From Vibrio stylophorae (GTDB lineage Bacteria > Pseudomonadota > Gammaproteobacteria > Enterobacterales > Vibrionaceae), in NCBI RefSeq assembly GCF_921293875.1, contig NZ_CAKLDI010000001.1:1799915-1863914 (forward strand): a stretch of DNA of 64,000 nt. The letters are read 5' to 3'. A program made the translations under genes and the position numbers. Under the pieces are notes generated by a model. It worked only from the letters and a program-made list of their open reading frames with translations, did not search any database and was not told the DNA's origin. The stretch's first letter is position 1, and every line of letters begins with the position of its first letter. Below, piece by piece: positions 26,390 to 34,038 of this stretch.

Positions 26390-28066
26390 ATGATGAAGAT
26401 TACAAAAACACTTGCAGCCACTTTAGTTGCTGTGTCGCTATCTGGTTGTGGCACGGAATACAACAGCTACATCGTCACAGATGGTCTCAATGATGAGTCA
26501 ACCTTGTATGTCATTGACAACTATAAAAATACTATCTTTTATGGCGACAACGTCACTTACGTGACAGACCTGCTACATATCATTAATGGCAGCCATATGG
26601 TTAGCCCTTACAAAGCACGTCGTCCTATCAATCAACGTAATATCGAAATCCAAAAACTTGAGCTTGCTCGTCAAGTCGTTGAGGGCATGGATGTTTCAGA
26701 CGATACCAAAGAAAAATACGCTGATTTTATTGATTACTACGTCAACCTATACAAGAAAAACCAAGCGTTCGAAGATAGTCTGACAGAAGAACGTATCCAA
26801 GAACTTGTATACGAAAAGTACCCTGAATTTAAAGAGCTTGTGGATTTTCGTGAGCAACGTTGGGGCAACGCATTTGTCGAAGCACGTACCAAACAAAAAG
26901 AACTGATCAAGATCGATAAAGAAGTTTCTGATGCATACAGTGAGCTCGTTGCCAATCGCCTCAAAATGGATCGTGAAATATACCTTGCTATTGGTGAGAT
27001 GCAGTTAACACCGTACCAAAATCATCAACGCGACATCAATGAAGGCAAGCCTGTTCAATCATACTCACCATATTCTTCATACAGCACGCAGCCTATTGGT
27101 TCGTACATGTTCGATGCAAATTCAGACGGAACATGTGCTGACTTTGAAATCAAAACAGAAAATGGTGATGTGATTGGCACAGTACCATCATTGAAAACTG
27201 TTGACCCAGATCGCATCAAATCTGGTCATAACCAATGTCAAGCTTTCTCATACGTGGAAAATTGGATCGAAGTGAACGACTACACGACGCCTGAATTCTA
27301 CAAGAAGATGCTTGATCTACAGCTGGATACCGTTAAAGCAATGATTAAGTATCACCACCTTGAAGATCTTCGTTACCAAGCAGAAGTTGCAGTGACACGA
27401 AGCAAACATCAAATCCGTTACACAGATGAAGATCAGCTAGCGATGGAGAAAATCAACTACCGTGAGCGAATGAACAAAATGTTGAGCATTCCTGCTATTG
27501 CTGACCTGTACGACTCCGGTACAAACTCATTCCTACGTTCATCTGAATCTTTTGTTGGCGGTGCAACTAGCTCTGTGACTAAAGGTTTCGTGGCTGGCTT
27601 AAAGTTCTTGAAAGCGATGTCTGGTGAGAAAGATGAGCTAAACTTCAACGCCAGAGCCTATTTTGAAGAGCACCCAGATCAGGCTGATCTGTTCACCCCA
27701 TACGGCGTATCTAAGCTATTGACAGAAGATGCGAAAAACATCCTTGCTAAAGCAACCAAGATTGAAGTTGGCGAAGATGGCGGTACACCACTGAAACTTC
27801 ATGAATACATGAATGTTCCAAAAATGCTTGCTATCAAAACAGATGATGGTGAAATCATTTACAGTGCGGTATCAAACACCGATGAAACAGCCGCAGATGC
27901 GAACGGTGAAACCAAAGTGACTATGTACACAAGTCATAAAGGTTCCTTGCTCAGTGCAGTGTACGCTGTAGATGAAATGTATAGTAATTACGACATCAAC
28001 GCAGTAAACCTGAATGAAGTTATTAGTGCAGAAATAAACGCTTTGAACGAAGCAAAAAACAATTAA
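26390..28066 (+). CDS. Large orphan lipoprotein
   Basis: 558 aa. Lipobox LSGC (Cys at 20 of the ATG-ATG start) follows a typical signal sequence, so the protein is lipid-anchored. The mature part is strongly helical and charged, with several long coiled-coil-like stretches (about 95-200 and 300-360), then a Gly/Ser-rich hydrophobic segment SFVGGATSSVTKGFVAGLKFLKAM near 385-405. Two cysteines (GTCADFEI, HNQCQAF) could form a disulfide. Codon use (many CGT and GAA codons, AT-rich) differs from neighbouring chromosomal genes. A clean terminator follows. No family recognised; it sits at the start of the accessory segment that also holds the RavA/ViaA-like pair. Confidence 0.72.
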   Translation: MMKITKTLAATLVAVSLSGCGTEYNSYIVTDGLNDESTLYVIDNYKNTIFYGDNVTYVTDLLHIINGSHMVSPYKARRPINQRNIEIQKLELARQVVEGMDVSDDTKEKYADFIDYYVNLYKKNQAFEDSLTEERIQELVYEKYPEFKELVDFREQRWGNAFVEARTKQKELIKIDKEVSDAYSELVANRLKMDREIYLAIGEMQLTPYQNHQRDINEGKPVQSYSPYSSYSTQPIGSYMFDANSDGTCADFEIKTENGDVIGTVPSLKTVDPDRIKSGHNQCQAFSYVENWIEVNDYTTPEFYKKMLDLQLDTVKAMIKYHHLEDLRYQAEVAVTRSKHQIRYTDEDQLAMEKINYRERMNKMLSIPAIADLYDSGTNSFLRSSESFVGGATSSVTKGFVAGLKFLKAMSGEKDELNFNARAYFEEHPDQADLFTPYGVSKLLTEDAKNILAKATKIEVGEDGGTPLKLHEYMNVPKMLAIKTDDGEIIYSAVSNTDETAADANGETKVTMYTSHKGSLLSAVYAVDEMYSNYDINAVNLNEVISAEINALNEAKNN

Positions 28067-28083
28067 TAACTGTCATACGTATG

Positions 28084-28111
28084 AAAAAGACCTGCTTCGG
28101 CAGGTCTTTTT
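28084..28111 (+). terminator. Terminator of the orphan lipoprotein gene
   Basis: Perfect 12-bp stem AAAAAGACCTGC / GCAGGTCTTTTT with a stable TTCG tetraloop and T-run, 17 nt after the stop. Confidence 0.93.
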
Positions 28112-28478
28112 GATCCTGTAATGCAGCGGCATCCCAACCAGCGCTAATGTTTTCATTAAGTGAATCGTTTCATTTCTGCTGTCATGTATAGCGCTTATTC
28201 AAAAGATGACCAATTTATTATTACTCAGCTGGAAACTATTTATTTAATAAAGAACACCTGCATTTCAAATAAATCAAATTCATCCAGCCACTCATGAATG
28301 CGTGATTTATAGGATTAATCAAAACGACAGTTTTTATTAATTTAAAACCATTATGTGCGCCGGCTCATATTTATCAATGCATTTTACTAATACAGGAGAG
28401 TCAATAATTTATATTTATTACTCAAAAAACACACAGTGAAAGTCACACTATAATCTAATTGGCCTTATCAACGATCGA
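28112..28478. other. Gene-free AT-rich gap
   Basis: About 370 bp between the lipoprotein terminator and the end of the VWA gene. No ORF, RNA gene or repeat seen. It contains no obvious copy of the tRNA-Ser 3' end. Confidence 0.4.
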
Positions 28479-30026
28479 CTAACACCTTAAATCAACCCAC
28501 TCCGAAAAGTAATAAATAGGGTCACAAATTTTACTCATGGATGTATAATGAGAGTTTCCGATTTGAACACCATGGACTTGTAACCCCTGCTTTTCTCTTC
28601 GATTGCTAATTTTTCTACTCAGCACTGAAGACACGGGAAATTCGCCATCACTCACGAGCAAGATATCTGCCTTATACCACTCTTCCGAATCACACTTTTC
28701 CAGAGCTTTGTTTAGAGGTCCCTCTGCATCAGTGCCCCCCCCAAAAGACATCGTCAGGAAGTTAAGTAAGTCATTAAACCCTAAAGCATCTAACGTCAAG
28801 TCAATTTCACTAACTTCGTTCTTACTTCCGAAGAGATAAACGTAGCAACGTCGTTTTTCTTTGTAGGCTACTTTCAAACATTCCAAAACGGTTGCTTTGG
28901 CAATGTTTTCTGGTAATCCCTTCATTGAGCCTGAAGTATCCAAGCAAATCACCATCGGGCCTCGGTTCTTATTGCTTTTGTTACCCTGCTTTTCATTAAC
29001 AGACTCTTGTTCTAGCCGCTCTTCTATTTCCAGGACCTCGGTCCCTTCTACTGAGTAAGAAAGTAAAGCATGCTCTGCTCGCTTGGCATGCCAGAGTTTT
29101 TTAAGTACGGGATTAGTTAACAGCGAAGCTTCTTGAGGCAACATTCTAGAAATCGAATCAGAGCGAGTAATGCCTTTAGTCTCCATTGGGACTAAAGGCG
29201 TAACCACAAATTTCTCCTCTCGAGATACGACACACATTTTGATGACGATCTCTTCAAGTACAGAACCTTCTGCTTGCCCATCACGCCCTAAGTCTCGAAT
29301 CAAGCTTTGTAACTTAGGAAGCTTTTTAACAAGCTTGTTTAATCGAACAATATCGAGCCAACCATGGCTTTGAAAAACGCCTTTTGATAAGTCAAAGCCT
29401 AAACCTGTAATCAACCCTAGTTCAGTAAAAACCTCTTCTAGTTGAGACCACACTGCTAGCCTCTCTTGCCATATAACAGGCAAGATTCCATCAACATCCA
29501 GTTCAGAGAGCAGTTGCAACCAAACTTCTTCAGAGGCCGTTTCGGCAATGCTTGCCCGCTGTGCATTAGTCAGAGACAGAGGGTTAGTCGACTTCCGCTT
29601 GCTCTTTTTCTTGTCTAAAGCGTGTTTAATTTGGTTTAACGCTTCATCTTCCAATTTCTTAATCAGGTCAGTTACCAGAGGAGATGCCTTAGATTGAAAC
29701 TTATCTATTACAGTAAGAATGTCTGAAAGCAGTAAATCTGTGACCTTTTCACTTTGAACACAGTACCGATTTAATCCTGTTTCTTCTACCGCTTTGCAAA
29801 TCGCATTGGTGAGTGGCAGTGGCGTTAAGGGAAACAGACTTTCTGGATTCTTTCCTTGTAGAAGTTCATTTCTGGAATTCACTAAGGAGTCGCACCGCGC
29901 TACTAACTCACCATTAGAACTTGTAATAACTGCCGGAAGAAACTTCTCCGGCACGTTATCGAGGCATGTAAATTGACTATCCAAGTTGAATAACGGAGAT
30001 TGCACTTGATATGACTCCTTAATCAC
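28479..30026 (-). CDS. viaA: ViaA-like VWA-domain protein
   Basis: 515 aa from a GTG start. The first ~350 residues are helical with little motif content; the C-terminal VWA domain (about 357-515) holds a complete MIDAS: DTSGS (363-367), Thr in GGGTDA (432) and Asp in VSDGEFP (460). This is the layout of E. coli ViaA (483 aa), the partner of the MoxR ATPase RavA, implicated with respiratory complexes and aminoglycoside sensitivity. The GTG at 30026 has AAGGAG 6 nt upstream and overlaps the end of the ATPase gene by 8 nt, so translation is probably coupled; the frame extends to an ATG at 30065 without a better site. The homology is inferred by eye. Confidence 0.82.
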   Translation of the reverse strand: MIKESYQVQSPLFNLDSQFTCLDNVPEKFLPAVITSSNGELVARCDSLVNSRNELLQGKNPESLFPLTPLPLTNAICKAVEETGLNRYCVQSEKVTDLLLSDILTVIDKFQSKASPLVTDLIKKLEDEALNQIKHALDKKKSKRKSTNPLSLTNAQRASIAETASEEVWLQLLSELDVDGILPVIWQERLAVWSQLEEVFTELGLITGLGFDLSKGVFQSHGWLDIVRLNKLVKKLPKLQSLIRDLGRDGQAEGSVLEEIVIKMCVVSREEKFVVTPLVPMETKGITRSDSISRMLPQEASLLTNPVLKKLWHAKRAEHALLSYSVEGTEVLEIEERLEQESVNEKQGNKSNKNRGPMVICLDTSGSMKGLPENIAKATVLECLKVAYKEKRRCYVYLFGSKNEVSEIDLTLDALGFNDLLNFLTMSFGGGTDAEGPLNKALEKCDSEEWYKADILLVSDGEFPVSSVLSRKISNRREKQGLQVHGVQIGNSHYTSMSKICDPIYYFSEWVDLRC

Positions 30027-31533
30027 AGAGTTCTCCTTCAATCTTGTCACTACTGCCAGATTCAAGAACCAAAGTTGGAGATTCTTCTAGAGGGAGATTT
30101 TTAAAGCCTGACTCCAATAAAGCAACCCTTTTTAGTATTTTCTCACCCTCTTTAAGAGAAATTTGAAGTGCAGTGGATACTTCAGACAATAAATTTTTCT
30201 CTAGCCAAAGATGGTTGTTAAAGTACCCTGATATCTCTGATAATTCTTTATTCACATTGTTATAATGGTCTTCAACACTACTTCTTAGATTTTTGATTTC
30301 TCTAACTCGACCATCAATATGAGCTTTCGAAAATGAATTATTTAGAGGGATTGGTGTATTTTTAATTTTATCAAAAATCGGTTTGCATTCTCCCATAAAA
30401 TTATGCTTATTAACAGTTTCCCTGCCGTATTCATCCCTGTACAACAAATCACCATTGTTATTTTTTTTGTGGTACTTACTAACCTCTTCCATGACTTCAT
30501 TACCGTCTCGGTCAAGATACAAAGGACGGCCTTTAGAATCTTGTTTATGAGTAAGTTGGTCTTCCTTAAGTTTTTTTTCCCACGCTTTGATAACCTGCAT
30601 TAAACGCGATGGCGGCGTTTTTCCATCAACAGTCACCAAACGCTTGTAAAGCTCTTGAAGGCCCTTAAATTGCTCTGGCTGCTCCCATAAGCAATGCGGC
30701 AAAATCCAAGTGTCGTAAATACTGGTTTCGTTAAAGCCAGATGTGAAGGCTGACACTTTCATTAATTTCACCAGCTTACGCCAACGGCGATCAGATACAT
30801 AAATATCTTCCGCGACTAGGTAGTTACGGAACTCTTTACATGCTTCTATCGTTGCATGAGTCAACTCAACTTTCTCAGCTAAGCGCTGTACTTCATTTAG
30901 GTCTTCAATCTTCAAACGGACATTGAGGTCTGGGTCAAAACCCTCTAATGCCCCACAAAGTAATGCATCAAACGATTCCTTAGACACAGGCGACACATAA
31001 GAACGAAGAATGAATCGATCGTATAACGCACTTAGTTCTTCCCCCTCAGGTAGCTCGTTACTTGCTGCTACCACAGAAATTAAAGGAACATTGACTCTTC
31101 GATTCCCGTTATCAAACTGACGTTCGTTCAACAAAGTTAAAAGACTGTTTAGGATGGCACTGTTTGCTTTAAAGATTTCATCGATAAACGCCACGGATGC
31201 TTCAGGCAGGTATCCACTAGTAAGCCTATTGTAACGATCCTCTTCCAACGCTTTGATTGAAAGCGGTCCAAACAGCTCTTCTGGAACAGAAAAACGCGTA
31301 ACTAGTCGCTCAAAGTAATTAGCCTCAACAAAGACACTTTTCAGCCGCTTTGCCAATTCACTTTTAGCCGTTCCTGGAGGCCCAACGAGTAACACATGCT
31401 CACCAGAAAGTGCGGCTAGCATCATAAGTTGAACTTGCGGCTTCCTTTCCAATAATCCATCACTCATCTGGGCCATTAGTGTTTGTAGCTTATTTTTTCT
31501 GTCCATCATTTTTGTACATATTGTCGTTGCCAC
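30019..31533 (-). CDS. ravA: RavA-like MoxR AAA+ ATPase
   Basis: 504 aa (E. coli RavA is 498). MoxR-family AAA+ core: Walker A GPPGTAKS (51-58), the RavA-specific ELFGPLSIKALEEDRY (about 86-101), Walker B VAFIDEI (114-120), sensor-1-like AASNELPEG (156-164), and the YVSDRRWRKLVKLMK helix near 245-260 characteristic of the family. The C-terminal third differs from E. coli RavA: instead of the usual LARA region it holds a duplicated G-x-x-L-Y-x-D-x-x-G-x-E segment (335-347 and 361-374) and then coiled coil. The GTG start at 31533 has AAGGA 7 nt upstream. It is the first gene of a two-gene operon with the VWA gene, and it lies in the tRNA-linked segment. Confidence 0.85.
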   Translation of the reverse strand: MATTICTKMMDRKNKLQTLMAQMSDGLLERKPQVQLMMLAALSGEHVLLVGPPGTAKSELAKRLKSVFVEANYFERLVTRFSVPEELFGPLSIKALEEDRYNRLTSGYLPEASVAFIDEIFKANSAILNSLLTLLNERQFDNGNRRVNVPLISVVAASNELPEGEELSALYDRFILRSYVSPVSKESFDALLCGALEGFDPDLNVRLKIEDLNEVQRLAEKVELTHATIEACKEFRNYLVAEDIYVSDRRWRKLVKLMKVSAFTSGFNETSIYDTWILPHCLWEQPEQFKGLQELYKRLVTVDGKTPPSRLMQVIKAWEKKLKEDQLTHKQDSKGRPLYLDRDGNEVMEEVSKYHKKNNNGDLLYRDEYGRETVNKHNFMGECKPIFDKIKNTPIPLNNSFSKAHIDGRVREIKNLRSSVEDHYNNVNKELSEISGYFNNHLWLEKNLLSEVSTALQISLKEGEKILKRVALLESGFKNLPLEESPTLVLESGSSDKIEGELCD

Positions 31534-32267
31534 AATAATTTCCTTCTATTTATATAGTTAGCGTAAATTTGGTGGCGAATTTACTCCAAGTACCACGCAC
31601 GTAAGTTAGCTAATGTTTTTCTTTATGAAAAACTCATTTTTACAGAAATTACCCCCTATTATTTGCACCACTGCCACTTAAAAAGTGAACACAACGATAC
31701 CAAATCAATGTCTGATTCATTCTAGCTTTATCATATTTTCCCAGAAAACAAGATTCACCTCGCCATTTCAAGGGCACTCATAGTTTTAAATTAAATTTGT
31801 ACAAATAAAATCGACACACCATTGCTGAACTTACTATTTGTAGATATCGCTACCAGCTTTATCTGCAAGGGCTACAACAACTAAAAACAAGCTAAACGCT
31901 AACACTGTGATTTAATCGATTCTTTGTGGGTCATCACAGTTTTATATGGTTAATATATATTTTCAACATTAAAACGCCCATACAATCTGCACTCCATACG
32001 CTAAAGCATACCTATCATTCGAATATCAAAAATAAAACAGCCGTGCTTTTGCGCCACTGCTAGTAAAGAGCTTAGCGGGTAAATGAATTTAGAGAGAAAA
32101 GTGACATAATAAATATGTTTCATTTAACAAATGAAACAAAAAACAATCCATAGTCAGCTAAGTTAAATATCTTAAAATCAAATTAAACTATTAAGTATCC
32201 AGTCGATTTTGCAATCAAAAAAACTTCGATTGAACACTATCGCCAAAAAACATTTCTAATATAAAAT
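31534..32267. other. AT-rich gene-free stretch upstream of the ATPase operon
   Basis: About 730 bp with stop codons in all frames, bounded by the RavA-like gene and the hairpin after the integrase remnant. It must hold the operon promoter. No ORF of useful length, RNA gene or repeat is visible; it may be remnant island DNA. Confidence 0.5.
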
Positions 32268-32281
32268 CCGCTAATTAGCGG
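32268..32281 (-). terminator. Terminator after the integrase
   Basis: Stem CCGCT / AGCGG with AATT loop; the plus side continues CTTTTATATT and the minus side ATTTTATATT. The stem overlaps the stop codon of the integrase remnant. Confidence 0.55.
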
Positions 32282-33502
32282 CTTTTATATTATTTAGATA
32301 AGAGACACTGTAACTACCAAAACTTGCATTTTCGATATGTTCACTCCTCCACTGCATCAATTCACGGCGACGATCAAGATAGTCTGTACGGTTATACGCC
32401 TTACGTATATGATTTTTGTCCGTGTACGCTAATGCCGCCTCAATCACATCAGGATCAAACCCTTGTTCATTTATGTGGTACTCGCAAGCGAACGTAGACC
32501 ATGTGCTGTCGTGCGATCTTTAAATCCCATTCGGCTCAATGCCTTATTAGCAGTTTCTGAATCTGTGGGCACTCTAGGATTGCGACTTGACGGGAAAATA
32601 TATTCGCGATGGCCACTGATTGGCTTTATGGCCTCAAGGATAGCCAACGTCTGCTGGGTCAAAGGAATCGCATGACCTCTGTTCATTTTCATCCGCTCCG
32701 CTGGGATAAACCAAATACGATCCTCCCAGTCGATCTCCTCCCATCGAGCCCCTGAAGCCTCATTGGGTCTCACCATCGTATGAAGCTGCCACTCGATCAG
32801 AAATCGCGTCACAAGCTGTATATTCGCTGTCGCAACAGTACTAACAAGCTCTCCTATCTGATCTGGTTTTAATGCCTTCATATGGACGACCTGATGCTTT
32901 CTAAAAACATCACGGATACCTGACAGCGGGTTGGCGTTAATCAAACCACTGTTCACCGCATAATTCATGATTTCATTCATCAACTGAGCGGTGCGCTTGA
33001 CGGTTTCAGGTAATCCCTGCTTTTCTGTTGGGCGCAATGCAGCAATGGCCATTGGTGCAGTTAACTTAGAAACCGGTACGAGCCCTAACTTAGGAAAAGC
33101 GTATAGCTGTAGTTTTCGCCAATTGCCATGTAGTGTTTTTTCTTTGATTTGACCAACTGTGGTTTCCCGCCATTGCTCAGCGACTGCTCGAAATGTGGCA
33201 TTTTGATCCTGCATCATCTGAGCATTCTTCTCTGCGCGTAACAGCTGTGGAACAATGCCTTCTGCAAGCAACCGACGACATTCCTGCGCCTTATCACGCG
33301 CCTTAGCAAGCGATAGATCAGGATAGGTGCCAAATGAAAGATATGTGATCTTATCAAGGCCAGGTCGTTTATAACGAAACTGCCATGATTTTGAATGATT
33401 GGAACGAACACAGAGGTACAAGTTCCCACCATCTGAGAGTCGATATAATTTATCTTTTCCCTTGGCGAGTTGGACTTCTTTGGTCGTAAGATTTTTGGCC
33501 AT
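32271..33502 (-). pseudogene. P4-type tyrosine integrase, broken by a frameshift
   Basis: N-terminal MAKNLTTKEVQLAKGKDKLY and SDGGNLYLCVRS is the arm-binding domain of P4/phage-island integrases, followed by core-binding and catalytic domains. Catalytic residues visible are Arg in MVRPNEA, Lys in AERMKMNR and HGLR. The frame then stops at 32471-32473 after LRSLASTT. Dropping back one base recovers the family tail: EQGFDPDVIEAAL, then IRKAYNRTDYLDRRRELMQ, which carries the catalytic Tyr, to a stop at 32271. One missing base near 32473 explains it. The truncated product lacks the Tyr and should be inactive. The ATG at 33502 is the normal start. It lies next to tRNA-Ser, its probable integration site. 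Confidence 0.88.
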
Positions 33503-33511
33503 TTTTGACGC

Positions 33512-33525
33512 CAAAAGTAATACCA
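33512..33525 (-). repeat. Copy of TGGTATTACTTTTG
   Basis: CAAAAGTAATACCA on the plus strand, the exact inverse of TGGTATTACTTTTG at 33554 and 33694, starting 10 nt upstream of the integrase ATG. Confidence 0.85.
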
Positions 33526-33553
33526 AAACCATGCCTAAACCACACGCCAAAAC

Positions 33554-33567
33554 TGGTATTACTTTTG
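33554..33567 (+). repeat. Copy of TGGTATTACTTTTG
   Basis: Exact 14-mer. It pairs with the inverted copy at 33512-33525 to form a 56-bp inverted-repeat unit upstream of the integrase. Confidence 0.85.
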
Positions 33568-33693
33568 ACGATTTAACGCTTTATTTTCAGCGTGTTGGCG
33601 GATTTTGATTTTGGCTAGAACTGGGTCTGCATTGGGCATTGCGTGGACTCAAAAGTAATAGGAACAGCAAAGGTTTAGCTTTGGTATTACCTA

Positions 33694-33707
33694 TGGTATT
33701 ACTTTTG
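33694..33707 (+). repeat. Copy of TGGTATTACTTTTG
   Basis: Exact 14-mer, with the partial copy TGGTATTAC directly before it at 33682-33690 and CAAAAGTAATA inverted at 33650-33660. Confidence 0.85.
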
Positions 33708-33783
33708 GCAGTGGCTTTGAGCGAATCAGGATGGACTTGTGCGGACGATAAATTCTTGATTTATCTGAAGTTCAGGCAAGAAA

Positions 33784-33805
33784 AAAGACGCCCATGGACG
33801 TCTTT
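33784..33805 (-). terminator. Terminator of tRNA-Ser
   Basis: AAAGACG / CGTCTTT stem around a CCATGG core; the A-run at 33781-33786 gives a U-run on the minus strand, 12-33 nt past the tRNA 3' end. Confidence 0.7.
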
Positions 33806-33816
33806 AAACTTGAATA

Positions 33817-33904
33817 TGGCGGTGAGGGGGGGATTCGAACCCCCGATACGTTGCCGTATACACACTTTCCAGGCGTGCTCCTTCAGCCACTCGGACACCT
33901 CACC
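33817..33904 (-). tRNA. tRNA-Ser (GGA)
   Basis: An 88-nt cloverleaf on the minus strand, with encoded CCA. The acceptor stem GGTGAGG pairs with CCTCACC, discriminator G, then CCA. The anticodon loop CTGGAAAGT carries GGA (reads UCC/UCU). There is a long variable arm (TATACGGCAACGTAT) as in class II tRNAs, and the T-loop is GGTTCGAATCC. The T arm is fully paired (CGGGG... / CCCCC). It is the probable attachment site of the integrase gene that lies 300 nt downstream of its 3' end. Confidence 0.96.
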
Positions 33905-34038
33905 ATATTGTGGTTACGCACTCGTCGTAACGAGGCGCTAATTTAAAGGCTTGGCTGGAATGGGTCAAGCCTTTTTCTGAAATTCCTGATTCAACTGCCT
34001 AAATTGCCAACAGGCCGATGATTTTCAGCGCAAGATGG

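Larger units (their letters stand above)
33503..33816. promoter_or_regulatory. Integrase upstream/attachment region with repeats
   Basis: About 310 bp between the integrase start and the tRNA. It contains five copies or partial copies of the 14-mer TGGTATTACTTTTG: inverted at 33512-33525, direct at 33554-33567 and 33694-33707, partial at 33650-33660 and 33682-33690. The tRNA terminator lies at 33784-33805. I infer integrase arm-type or regulatory sites; no other gene is here. Confidence 0.6.

Noticed and set aside
25894-28478. Search for a second copy of the tRNA-Ser 3' end as the left attachment site
   Set aside because: No copy of GGTGAGG, GGATTCGAAC or a related stretch was found by eye in the gaps at 25.9-26.4 or 28.1-28.5 kb. 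The island's left edge stays unknown.
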